Shown here piece by piece: positions 44,325-52,624 of a stretch of DNA of 64,000 bases. The notes under the pieces were generated by a model, which was not told the DNA's origin, searched no databases, and worked only from the letters and a program-made list of their open reading frames with translations. Where the stretch lies: positions 6,324,001 through 6,388,000 of the forward strand of contig NZ_CP109430.1 of the NCBI RefSeq assembly GCF_036250735.1, in the 5' to 3' direction. Numbering within the stretch: the stretch's first letter is position 1; the number at the start of each line of letters is the position of its first letter. Source of the DNA: Streptosporangium sp. NBC_01495 (GTDB lineage Bacteria; Actinomycetota; Actinomycetes; Streptosporangiales; Streptosporangiaceae). Both the position numbers and the translations under genes were made by a program.

Positions 44325-44522
44325 ATGCTCGCAATCGCCGCCGCCGTCGTATTCGGCCTCGGATTTCTGCTCGACCTGATCAACACCAGGCTCGGCCCGC
44401 TCACCGGGACCGGCTTCCTGCTCCTCGGACTCCTGCTCCTCGCGCTGCACCAGGCCGGGGTCGGCTCGGCCGGCCCGCGGACCACCACCGGGGGCGGAGG
44501 AGGCTGGCGCCGCAGGCGCTAG
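44325..44522 (+). CDS. Small membrane protein with Gly/Arg tail (gene 3)
   Basis: A 65-residue protein with two membrane spans (about 3-20 and 28-46) and a tail GGGGGWRRRR. It begins 2 bp after the stop of gene 2, so the three genes form one operon, closed by a strong terminator at 44582. Probably an inner-membrane partner of gene 1. Confidence 0.7.
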   Translation: MLAIAAAVVFGLGFLLDLINTRLGPLTGTGFLLLGLLLLALHQAGVGSAGPRTTTGGGGGWRRRR

Positions 44523-44581
44523 ACCTGCCGGAGGCGGACCCCAACACCTGGGGAAGCCCGCCTCGGAGGTACGGCTGTCGA

Positions 44582-44623
44582 AACGGGAAGGGCCCCGTCC
44601 ACTCGGACGGGGCCCTTCCCGTT
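44582..44623. terminator. Strong bidirectional terminator
   Basis: A perfect 19-bp stem (44582-44600 and 44605-44623) with the loop ACTC, beginning AACGGGAAGGGCC and ending CCCGTT. It separates the envelope operon from the convergent soxR gene. Confidence 0.85.
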
Positions 44624-44704
44624 CTTCCGCCCCGTCCGGTGGTGCGGCCACGGTGAGCCCGGAGGCCGACACCCGTTTTCCGCTCCGTCGCCGCCTGGCC
44701 GATG

Positions 44705-45160
44705 TCAGGGATTCAGCAGGCGGCGGGGCCCCGGTCCGTGGTCGGCGAGTGCGTCGCCGGGGTTGATCAGCGCGCACTGCTCGAACGACAGGCATCCGCA
44801 GCCGACGCACTCGGTGAACCGGTCGCGCATCCTCTCCATCTTCTCGATGCGAGCGTTGATCTCCTCGCTCCAGCACGCCGACGCCTTGATCCAGAACTCC
44901 CGGGTGGGCGGGGCGTCCTCCGGGAGGAAGCCCAGCGCTCCCCCGATCACCGACAGCGGCATGCCGACGCTCTGCGAGGCGCGGATGAACGCCACCCGGC
45001 GCAGCGTGCTGCGGTGATAGCGGCGCTGGTTACCGGTGGTCCGGCGGCTGGAGATGAGCCCCTGCCGCTCGTAGAAGCGCAGCGCGGAGGTCGGCACGCC
45101 GCTGCGCTCGGACAACTCACCGATGGTCAGCTCCTTGGCGATCGTCGCGGGTTCCGGCAT
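44705..45160 (-). CDS. soxR: Redox-sensitive transcriptional activator SoxR
   Basis: A 151-residue MerR-family regulator: winged helix at about 10-77 (TIGELSERSGVPTSALRFYE), dimer helix, and the [2Fe-2S] binding motif C118-x2-C121-x-C123-x5-C129 (ECVGCGCLSFEQC). In actinomycetes SoxR responds to redox-cycling compounds such as endogenous antibiotics rather than to superoxide generally. It is divergent from the erythromycin-esterase-like gene, with a short dyad between them. Confidence 0.95.
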   Translation of the reverse strand: MPEPATIAKELTIGELSERSGVPTSALRFYERQGLISSRRTTGNQRRYHRSTLRRVAFIRASQSVGMPLSVIGGALGFLPEDAPPTREFWIKASACWSEEINARIEKMERMRDRFTECVGCGCLSFEQCALINPGDALADHGPGPRRLLNP

Positions 45161-45183
45161 GGGCCCACCCTAGCTTGACATGA

Positions 45184-45197
45184 ACCTTTGTTTAGGT
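45184..45197. promoter_or_regulatory. ACCT-N6-AGGT dyad between soxR and the esterase-like gene
   Basis: ACCTTTGTTTAGGT is a small inverted repeat 24-37 bp upstream of the soxR start, in an AT-richer spacer that also has TTGACA. It may be the SoxR or promoter-spacer element, though it is not the classical CCTCAA/TTGAGG box. Confidence 0.4.
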
Positions 45198-45365
45198 ACG
45201 AGGCTGTTCACACGGTGTCGCGAGGACACCGGAAACCCCCTCACCCGGTGGGCGCGGACGCCGCGCGAGGGCAGGACCGCGCGCCCTTACCCCGCCTGAC
45301 CCCGACGGACGCGGCCCGGACTCGCGGCACCCCTCCGTACCCACCAAGGAAGCAAGGAGACTGCG

Positions 45366-46310
45366 ATGGCCGAGACGGTCCCCCAGTGGATCAGCCAGCA
45401 CGCCCATCCCCTCACCACCCTCGACCCCCAGGCCCCGCTCGCCGATCTGCTGCCACTGCGCGACATGGCGCGCGATGCCACGGTCGTCGCCCTCGGCGTG
45501 TCGACCCGCCAGGCCCATGAGCTGTCCGTCATCGCTCACCGGATCCTGAGGTTCCTGGTCGAGGAGCTGGGGTTCCGCTCCCTCGCCCTGGAAGGCGACG
45601 ACGCGGGACGCCTCAAACTCGACGAGTACCTACGTACCGGACAGGGCGACCCGCGGGCGTTGCTGGCCGACGCCAGGTCCTTCTGGCAGACCGAGGAAAT
45701 CCTCGGCGTCATCCGATGGATGCGCGCCCACAACGAGCGACACCCGGCCGACCCGGTCCGTTTCGCCGGCGTCCTCGACCATCCCGGGCAGGCCACACCA
45801 CAACCCGACGGCCTCGAAGCCATCGAACGACGCCTGGCCGAGGACACGATCCGGTGGCACGAGCACACCGGAGACAAGATCGTCTACTGGGGCGGCATCG
45901 CGCACACGGCCAACGGCGCCCCGCGGACCGTCTCCCCGTCGTCCCCGCCGGCGACGCACCACAACGCGGGCAGTCACCTGCGCGAGCGCTTCGGTCCCGG
46001 CTACCTGTCCCTCGGGCTGACCTTCCACCATGGCTCGCTGCCCTATCCCGTCCCCGCCCCACCGGCGGACTTCGCCGAGACCCCCCTCGGCGCAGCCGGC
46101 CCGGACACCTTCCTGCTGGATCTGCGCGCCGAGAGGCCCGATCCGGTTCGGGCCTGGTCCGACGCGCCGACCAGGACGCGGCTGATCGGTCCCGTCTACG
46201 ATCCCGGGGACGACGCCGCGTACCACCTGTCCGGCGGCTCACTCACCGACTGGTTCGACGTCATCGCCCACCGCCGGCAGGTGACGCCTGTCCACCTCAT
46301 TACCGGCTGA
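45366..46310 (+). CDS. Erythromycin-esterase-like protein lacking key residues
   Basis: A 314-residue member of the EreA/EreB/ChaN-like hydrolase family, recognised by VVALGVSTRQAHELSVIAHR, EELGFRSLALEGDD, EEILGVIRWMRAHNERHP and YWGGIAHTANG. In active macrolide esterases the first motif is GExxH, supplying a catalytic Glu; here it is GVSTR with Val45 and Arg48. His51 and E76 remain. It may therefore be a non-hydrolytic or differently specific member. AAGGAG is just upstream of ATG 45366. Confidence 0.78.
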   Translation: MAETVPQWISQHAHPLTTLDPQAPLADLLPLRDMARDATVVALGVSTRQAHELSVIAHRILRFLVEELGFRSLALEGDDAGRLKLDEYLRTGQGDPRALLADARSFWQTEEILGVIRWMRAHNERHPADPVRFAGVLDHPGQATPQPDGLEAIERRLAEDTIRWHEHTGDKIVYWGGIAHTANGAPRTVSPSSPPATHHNAGSHLRERFGPGYLSLGLTFHHGSLPYPVPAPPADFAETPLGAAGPDTFLLDLRAERPDPVRAWSDAPTRTRLIGPVYDPGDDAAYHLSGGSLTDWFDVIAHRRQVTPVHLITG

Positions 46311-46586
46311 ATCACCGGCCGAGCCGGCGTACTCCTCCGAGCCGATCACCGGCACATCGCCGGTCCACGGCCCGTCCGCCGGGCATGCGAAGCCTCGGCG
46401 GTGCCTTCCGGCGTTCACCGTGGGACATGAGAAAACCGGCGTCGATGGCGGTGGGACGCGCCTCGCGCCGGTGAAGGTGAAGGTGAGGAAAAGGGTGAAG
46501 GCCGGGTGGGCGGCGTCACGTGGCCACGTGACGCCGCCCACGATCCCTGGCACGGATCCTCCGGGCGTATCCCGGAAAAAGGCGGT

Positions 46587-47042
46587 TCAGACCTTGAACG
46601 ACATGGTGATGAACGTGCCCGAGGCCCCGGTCTCGAACTTGATGTCGGAGCTGACCATCCGGGCCACCCACAGGCCCATGCCGCTGGTCGCGTGGGGCCC
46701 GGGAGGCGTCTCCCCCGGAGCGGGTCCCGGGTCCCACCGGCCCTCGTCGTGGATCTCCACGACGAGGGTACGGCCGACCGTCCACATCCGCAGCACGGCC
46801 TTGGCGGTGGTGTGACCGTGGGTGACCGCGTTGGTGGCCACCTCGTTCAGCGCCACCAGGAAGTCGGCGAGGCTCTCCTGGGACATACCGCTCCGCACGG
46901 CCTGGGTGGCGGCGAAGTCGCGTACGTCGGGAAGGTCGGGAAGGCAGAAGGCGAGTTCGGCGACAGCGGCGTCGGCGGGGATCATCCGGGAACGGCCGCC
47001 ACTCGCCATGAAGCGAGCGGGACGAACACCGTCCTCGTTCAC
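46587..47042 (-). CDS. RsbW-like anti-sigma factor/serine kinase (HATPase)
   Basis: A 151-residue GHKL ATPase. N box ALNEVATNAVTHGHT near 68-82, G1 box EIHDEGRWDPG and G2 box GMGLWVARM are visible. Such proteins sequester a sigma factor or phosphorylate a STAS antagonist. GTG 47042 has GGGAGG about 10 nt upstream; ATG 47087 would add 15 residues. It follows the SigB/F-type gene on the same strand and is the probable partner of that sigma factor and of the STAS protein at 48133. Confidence 0.88.
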   Translation of the reverse strand: MNEDGVRPARFMASGGRSRMIPADAAVAELAFCLPDLPDVRDFAATQAVRSGMSQESLADFLVALNEVATNAVTHGHTTAKAVLRMWTVGRTLVVEIHDEGRWDPGPAPGETPPGPHATSGMGLWVARMVSSDIKFETGASGTFITMSFKV

Positions 47043-47161
47043 CCGAGATCCGCCTCCCCTGTCCCAGTCCGCCGTTGTCCTCAGCATCCGGGATCCATTC
47101 AAACGCACCTTACGCCACGTCCGTTGTCGCCGACTGGGGTGCCCTGTAACGGGCGGTGTAT

Positions 47162-47938
47162 TCAGCATTCGGCGACAAGTTCCTCACGGAGCTGGTCAAG
47201 CACCTTCCGCAGGATACGGGAGACGTGCATCTGGGAGATCCCGAATTCCGCCGCTATCTCGGCCTGGGTCATGTTGCCGAAGAAACGCAGCAGGAGAATG
47301 TTCTTCTCACGCTCCGGCAGCTTGTCGATCAGCGGCTTGACCGCCTCGCGGTCCACAAGGGTGCCCAGCGCGTCGTCCTCGTCGGGGATCACGTCGCCCA
47401 GCGCGGCGGCGTCGTCGTCGGCGCCGAGGGGGGCGTCCAGCGAGAGCGCGCTGTAGGCGGCGGAGGCGTCGAGGGTGAGCAGGACGTCCTCCTCGGAGAT
47501 CCGCATCTTCACGGCCAGCTCGGCGACCGTGGGGGCGCGGCCGAAGTCCTGGCTGAGGTCGGCGACCAGGCGGTTCAGCTCGGCCCTGCGCTCCTGGTAG
47601 ACGCGGGGGACGCGGATGGCCCAGGTGCGGTCGCGGAAGTGGCGCTTGACCTCACCGGTCATGGTGACCACGGCGTAGCCGCGGAAGGGGTGCCCGAGAG
47701 TCGGGTCAAAGCCGTTGATGGCCTTCATCAGCCCCACGTACGCGGCCTGCAGGAGGTCCTCCAGTGGCTCGCCGCGGTAGCGGTAGCGGCGGGCGATCTC
47801 CATGGCGAGGTGGCGGTGCATCTCGACGATGCGCTCACGCAGACGCTCGGCGCGGTATTCGGAGATCTCAGGCAGGGACATCTCGGCGAGGAGGTCCTCA
47901 GCGGTCATGTCGGTGATTGCGAGTGCCTGAACAGACAT
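47162..47938 (-). CDS. SigB/SigF-type alternative sigma factor
   Basis: A 258-residue sigma-70 group 3 factor. Region 2 is RRYRYRGEPLEDLLQAAYVG and FRGYAVVTMTGEVKRHFRDR; region 3 has RVPRVYQERRAEL and TVAELAVKMRISEEDVL; region 4 ends QAEIAAEFGISQMHVSRILR. The FRDRTWAIRVPR element is characteristic of stress and development sigma factors in actinomycetes. The ATPase gene lies 120 bp downstream. Confidence 0.94.
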   Translation of the reverse strand: MSVQALAITDMTAEDLLAEMSLPEISEYRAERLRERIVEMHRHLAMEIARRYRYRGEPLEDLLQAAYVGLMKAINGFDPTLGHPFRGYAVVTMTGEVKRHFRDRTWAIRVPRVYQERRAELNRLVADLSQDFGRAPTVAELAVKMRISEEDVLLTLDASAAYSALSLDAPLGADDDAAALGDVIPDEDDALGTLVDREAVKPLIDKLPEREKNILLLRFFGNMTQAEIAAEFGISQMHVSRILRKVLDQLREELVAEC

Positions 47939-48132
47939 TGCTGCTCCCTGGTATTACTGTCGGGCGAGCCGACCACGGAAGCAACATCCGGGCAGACGGC
48001 ATCGCCTCGACTAATTTTCGAGGCGAGGCCCTCTGCTGGACCTCTGCTTCCAGTATTCCCCGGAAACCTGGAGTATTACTCGCCCCCAGGTAACAGTAAG
48101 GTTGCTAATCGAATGGCACGAGGAGGCCCTGA

Positions 48133-48504
48133 GTGACGGTGTCGGAGAACGGCGAGAGATCGGCAGCCCTGACTCTCACGTCGGCGCTGGTCAGTGGGAT
48201 CAACGTGATCCGGGTGACGGGTCTGCTGGACGCGACGACGAGGGATCAGTTCGCCGACTACCTGGCGGCGGAGACCGGCGAGCACGGTCTCGACATGGCG
48301 CTGGATCTGAGCGGGGTGACCTTCATGGACTCGCGCGCGCTCGGACTCATCGTCCACCACTGGCAGGTCAGCACCACCGCGGGCGCCAAGTTCGCCCTCA
48401 TCGGGGTGGAGTACGCCAAGACCAAGGTGATGTGGATCACTGGTCTGGCCCAGCGGCTGCCCCTGTACGACACGATCGACGACGCGATCGCCGCCTTCGG
48501 CTAG
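48133..48504 (+). CDS. STAS-domain anti-sigma factor antagonist
   Basis: A 123-residue STAS protein (SpoIIAA/RsbV type): INVIRVTGLLDATTRDQF strand-helix, and DLSGVTFMDSRALGLIVHHW, where Ser68-69 region (MDSR) is the phosphorylatable serine after Asp. It can bind the GHKL kinase and release the sigma factor when dephosphorylated. GTG 48133 has GAGGAGG upstream. It is divergent from the sigma factor gene. Confidence 0.92.
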   Translation: MTVSENGERSAALTLTSALVSGINVIRVTGLLDATTRDQFADYLAAETGEHGLDMALDLSGVTFMDSRALGLIVHHWQVSTTAGAKFALIGVEYAKTKVMWITGLAQRLPLYDTIDDAIAAFG

Positions 48505-48590
48505 CGGCCGATCATCTCGGCCAATCGGTGGTGGTCCCCGGACGATCCCCGGTTGGCCGAGGCGATCCGTCGGGGAGGGAAACCGGAGCC

Positions 48591-49310
48591 TCAGTCCTCT
48601 TTCTTCGCCTCGCGGTTGCGCTGGTGCTCCTCGACCAGCAGCTTGGCCAGGTCGGCGACCTTCACCTGGTGGTGCTGCGAGATGCGGCGCAGCTCGTCGA
48701 AGGCGGCCTCGGCCGAGCAGCCGCTCGACTTCATGATGATGCCCTTGGCCTGGTCGATGATCGCCCGGCCCGCGAGGGCCTCCTGCATCTGGGCCGCGTC
48801 GGTGCGGACCTCGTCGTAGTCCCACATGTTGGCGAGGGCCACGCCCACCTGCTCGGCGAGCATGTCCGCCAGCGGCGGGACGTTCCTGGCCGCGAAGACG
48901 CCGGGGCGCACCCCGTACATCCCGAGGACCAGGACGGCGTGCTCGATGACGATGGGCATCGCCAGGACCGAGCGGACGCCGCAGCGGACGGCCATGCCGG
49001 TGTACGCGGGCCAGCGGGGCTCGCGCAGGACGTCCTGGACGATCACGTGGCGCCCGGTGGCGCGGGCCTCGGACGAGGGCCCCTCGCCGATCTCCCCCTC
49101 GCTGTCGAGGAGGACGACGAGCTCGCTGTGGGAGGCTGAGACGACCATCCGTTCCTGGCGCCAGAGCTCGGCGGAGCCGCCCGCGCAACCGGGCACGCCG
49201 CCCGCGAGGGTGACTGTGAGACCGCGCAGCACGCTCTCGCTCGACGTTTCCTCGCTGACCCTGCCGAGGACCGCGAGGTCCCGGGCGAGAACGGGGGTGA
49301 CCATGTCCAT
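48591..49310 (-). CDS. GAF-ANTAR domain RNA-binding regulator
   Basis: A 239-residue protein with a GAF domain at about 20-165 and an ANTAR domain at about 175-232 (ALAGRAIIDQAKGIIMKSSG and FDELRRISQHHQVKVADLA). ANTAR proteins bind tandem RNA hairpins and prevent termination. The GAF part, which has WRQERMVVSASHS and the VRSVLAMPI strand, would sense a ligand or redox state. Start ATG 49310. Confidence 0.92.
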   Translation of the reverse strand: MDMVTPVLARDLAVLGRVSEETSSESVLRGLTVTLAGGVPGCAGGSAELWRQERMVVSASHSELVVLLDSEGEIGEGPSSEARATGRHVIVQDVLREPRWPAYTGMAVRCGVRSVLAMPIVIEHAVLVLGMYGVRPGVFAARNVPPLADMLAEQVGVALANMWDYDEVRTDAAQMQEALAGRAIIDQAKGIIMKSSGCSAEAAFDELRRISQHHQVKVADLAKLLVEEHQRNREAKKED

Positions 49311-49435
49311 CTCGCGACTCCCCTTCCCTGTGTCGCTAACTTAACCACTATCCGACCGCGCATCGATTCGGCCGAGCGGGTGGCGTACCGTCTACGACGG
49401 GACCAGCCCACTCCGGCCCCTGACGAGGACGAGCA

Positions 49436-51295
49436 TTGACCGACGCCATTGGCCTTCAGACCCTGGAGCAGGCGCTGAACGCGCTGACCACCAGGGTCTC
49501 CTCCCTGCGCGAGGCGAAGTCCGCCTACCCCGCCGACCCCCGGTCCACACTCGACGCGGCGCTCGCGGAGCTCGACACCGCCCGCGAGCTGCTGGACGCC
49601 TCGGTGCGAGAGCTGCGCAAGGCGCCCAAACGGTCGGGCGAGCGGGAGAGCGGGTCGCAGCGGGAGCTCAAGCTGCTGCGGCAGGTGTTCCGCACCTTCC
49701 CCATCCCGGTGGTGGTGCTGGACGCCTCGGGGGTGGTGCGGCGGATCAGCGCCGAGACGTCCAGGATGCTCGGCAGCCCTGCGGGATACCTGATCGGCCG
49801 CTCGTTCCCGCTGTTCGTCGACGTCTCCCGGCGGGCGGCGTTCCGCTCGCACCTGACGGCGGTCCAGCAGGGCGGCCAGACCGCGACCCTCCAGACGCGG
49901 CTGGCCCACCAGGGCCGCGCGCACACGGTGCAGCTGGCCGTCACCCGGCTGACGATGCCGGGAGAGCCGCAGGAGATGGTCGCGGTCATGATCCTGCCGC
50001 TGGAGGCGCAGGTGGCGGGGCCGCCGCACGGCCCGGCCGACCGCTCGGACGCCACCCTGGTCGTGGCCGCGGCGCGCCGGCAGGAGCTGCTGTCCAGGAT
50101 GACCCGCCTGCTGCTCGACGAGGAGAGCCTGCGCCAGCCGGTGACCGTCACCCGGGCCTCGCGGCTGCTGGTCGCCGAGTGGGCCGACTGGGTGATCGCC
50201 GACGTGGTCCGTGACGGCATGCCCCGGCGGGCCTGCGTGCTCGGCCCGAGCGACAAGCCGGTGACCCAGCTGGTCCGCCTCGCCGAGGGGATGAACCCGC
50301 TGACCGCGCCGGCCATCGCGCACGTGCTGACCGGCGGCTCTGGTGTGGTGCACGAGATGCTGGAGGACGACGGGCTGCTCGGCGACGTCCCCGGTGGCCC
50401 GCCGCTGCTGCGGGTGATGGGGGCCGCCTCGGTGCTGATCGTGCCGATCGGCGGCGAGAACGGCGTTCTGGGGGCCCTGACCCTGGTGCGGCTGCGCGAC
50501 CGCGAACCGTTCTCGCTGGCCGATCTGGGGCTGATGGAGGAGATCGGCGCCCATCTGGGGCTCGCGCTGCGCGCGCGGCGCAGCTTCCAGACCCGCTCGC
50601 GGGCGGCCGACGCGCTGCGTACCAGCGTGGTGCCCCGGAGCCTGCCGGACATCCCGGGATTCGAGGCCGCGGCCATCTACAACGCGGGTTCCAGCCCGGT
50701 CGGCGCCGAGTTCTACGACGTCTTCCGCGTCGGCGAGGGGTGGGGTTTCGCCCTCGGGGGCGCGGCGGGCAAGGGTGAGGAGGCCGCGTCGGTCAGCGCC
50801 ATGGTGCGCAACGGCCTGCGCGTGCTCAGCGTCTGGGAGACCGATCCCGGCGAGGTGATGCGCAAGCTGAACCAGGCCCTCACCGCCCAGCACAACGGCA
50901 TGTTCGTGATGGCGGTGACCGGGTTCGTCAAGGCGCGCAAGATCAGGCTGGCCAGCGCGGGGCACCACCCCGCCGCGCTGCTGCGGCCCGACGGCGGGGT
51001 GCGGTTCACCGCGGGGGGCGGCGTTCCGCTGGGCATCGCCCCCGAGGCGGAGATGTTCACCGAGGAGCTCACGCTGACCTCGGGCCAGACCCTGGTCTTC
51101 TACTCCGACGGCCTGGTGGCCTCGCAGAACGAGCTGGGTGAGTCCTACGGCGAGACCAGGCTGGCGGACGTGCTGGCGCGCTGCGTGGCGCAGTCCCCCG
51201 CCGAGATCGTCAAGACCGTGGAAGAGGACCGGCACGCGTTCTCCGGCGGGAGAGTTTGGGATGAGATCGTGATACTCGCCCTCCGTGTCGTATAA
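49436..51295 (+). CDS. PAS-GAF-SpoIIE phosphatase-like protein
   Basis: A 619-residue soluble protein: N-terminal coil (1-70), PAS domain about 80-185 (RQVFRTFPIPVVVLDASGVV), GAF-like region about 205-385 and a SpoIIE/PP2C domain from about 395. The PP2C part keeps FYSDGLVASQNE and WDEIVIL but has GGAAGKG where functional RsbU/SpoIIE enzymes have GDVxGKG (Gly442 for Asp) and GAEFYD for GGDxYD. Normally such enzymes dephosphorylate STAS antagonists. Start TTG 49436 is preceded by a purine-rich GACGAGGACGA site. Confidence 0.88.
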   Translation: MTDAIGLQTLEQALNALTTRVSSLREAKSAYPADPRSTLDAALAELDTARELLDASVRELRKAPKRSGERESGSQRELKLLRQVFRTFPIPVVVLDASGVVRRISAETSRMLGSPAGYLIGRSFPLFVDVSRRAAFRSHLTAVQQGGQTATLQTRLAHQGRAHTVQLAVTRLTMPGEPQEMVAVMILPLEAQVAGPPHGPADRSDATLVVAAARRQELLSRMTRLLLDEESLRQPVTVTRASRLLVAEWADWVIADVVRDGMPRRACVLGPSDKPVTQLVRLAEGMNPLTAPAIAHVLTGGSGVVHEMLEDDGLLGDVPGGPPLLRVMGAASVLIVPIGGENGVLGALTLVRLRDREPFSLADLGLMEEIGAHLGLALRARRSFQTRSRAADALRTSVVPRSLPDIPGFEAAAIYNAGSSPVGAEFYDVFRVGEGWGFALGGAAGKGEEAASVSAMVRNGLRVLSVWETDPGEVMRKLNQALTAQHNGMFVMAVTGFVKARKIRLASAGHHPAALLRPDGGVRFTAGGGVPLGIAPEAEMFTEELTLTSGQTLVFYSDGLVASQNELGESYGETRLADVLARCVAQSPAEIVKTVEEDRHAFSGGRVWDEIVILALRVV

Positions 51296-51529
51296 CTTGG
51301 CTAACTCGGTGTGACTCTCCGGTCCCACCGAGCGATGACCAGGGGCCGCACCCGGCGGCACCCGTGTTCGACGGAGCGGGCGGAGAATGAGATCACTTCA
51401 GGATCGGCCCCCTTCCAGCCGGATCGAGCCGGGTGAGCGTCCCTGCCTCGCCTCCGACCGCGACGACGAGCGCGAGACGATCTGCCGGGACGCGACACCC
51501 GGCCTGCGCCTGAGCGGGGAGGACCTCAT

Positions 51530-52483
51530 ATGACCTCCATCCACCAGGCCGCGGTGTACGGCTCCGACGGGTGCTTCCTGGCGATGGCGCTGCCGTTCGT
51601 CCAGGACGGGCTGGCCAAGGGCGATCCGGTGATGGTCGCGACCACCTCGGCCAACCTGGAGCTTCTCGGGGACGCCCTGGGCAGGGAGGGCCGCCAGGTC
51701 GACTACGCGGAGACCGCGTTCCTGGGCCGTAGGACGGTGGAACGTGCCACCGCCTTCCACCGCTACTGGCAGCGGCGCGGCCCCGAGGCCCCGCGTGGCG
51801 GGCACGTGCGGATCCTCGCCGAGCCGGTGTGGGCCGGACGCGGGACCGCCGACGTGCGGGCCTGGCAGCGCATGGAGTCGGGCCTGAACCTGCTGCTGCG
51901 CGACACCAACGTGTGGATGATCTGCCCGTACGACGAGAGGACGGCGGATCCGGGGGTGGTGGCCACCGCGCGGCGCACCCACCCCACCCTCTCCAAGGAC
52001 GGCGTCTCGATGACGTCCTGCCCCGAGTACACCGATCCCGCGGGCTTCATCGCCGAGTGCGACTCCGTCCCGCCCCTCGAACCGCCGGGCGACTCGGCCG
52101 CCGCGCACGTGGAGACGCTCCACGCCCTGCGGGTGTTCGTCACCGGCCACGCGTCCTTCATGGGGCTGAGCCCCGACCGCGCGAGCCTGCTCTCGGTCGC
52201 CGCGTACGAGGTGGCCGCCCTGCTGGAGCCGCCCGTGACGGTACGGCTGTGGGAGCGGCTGGGTGCGATCACCTGTCACGTCGACCGCCGGGGCGGGCGG
52301 GTCGCCGACCCGGTCGCCGGATTCCTCCCGCCGGGTTCCGCGGCCGGTCCCGGCGACGGGCTGTGGATCGCCCGGCAGCTGTGCGACCGCCTCGACATCC
52401 ACAATGACCAGGGCGGATGCGTGATCCAGCTGCACGTTCCGAGCGCCAGGGCCGAGGAGTCGCGGCAGAGCAGGAAGTATTAG
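51530..52483 (+). CDS. MEDS-HATPase sensor/anti-sigma-like protein
   Basis: A 317-residue protein with a MEDS domain at about 1-165 (sensory, DcmR type; HQAAVYGSDGCFLAMALPFV) and a C-terminal GHKL ATPase domain whose N box is weak (VAAYEVAALLEPPVTV) and G boxes are shortened (GDGLWIARQLCDRL). Similar MEDS-ATPases in streptomycetes act as anti-sigma partners. The missing Asn of the N box suggests reduced kinase activity. It may respond to a small ligand and feed the partner-switching block. A GGGGAGGAC site precedes ATG 51530. Confidence 0.85.
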   Translation: MTSIHQAAVYGSDGCFLAMALPFVQDGLAKGDPVMVATTSANLELLGDALGREGRQVDYAETAFLGRRTVERATAFHRYWQRRGPEAPRGGHVRILAEPVWAGRGTADVRAWQRMESGLNLLLRDTNVWMICPYDERTADPGVVATARRTHPTLSKDGVSMTSCPEYTDPAGFIAECDSVPPLEPPGDSAAAHVETLHALRVFVTGHASFMGLSPDRASLLSVAAYEVAALLEPPVTVRLWERLGAITCHVDRRGGRVADPVAGFLPPGSAAGPGDGLWIARQLCDRLDIHNDQGGCVIQLHVPSARAEESRQSRKY

Positions 52484-52529
52484 AAGGCCTTGGCCTCGTC
52501 CCAAGGGTTTGGCTTCCACGGAGATCGGG

Positions 52530-52572
52530 GTATGGTTAAGGCCATACAGACGTGTGCCTAAGACGCAGGCAC
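52530..52572 (+). promoter_or_regulatory. Two adjacent dyads upstream of the glycosyltransferase gene
   Basis: GTATGG (52530-52535) pairs with CCATAC (52542-52547) around TTAAGG; GTGCCT (52554-52559) pairs with AGGCAC (52567-52572). They lie 50-95 bp upstream of the GTG and probably overlap the promoter. Confidence 0.45.
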
Positions 52573-52624
52573 CCCTGAAGGAATCACAGGCTTTTCATGC
52601 CTAATCTCCTCCCAGAGGTGTGCC

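Noticed and set aside
49043-51361. 772-codon frame antisense to the SpoIIE gene
   Set aside because: No motif, and opposite a gene with clear PAS and PP2C features.
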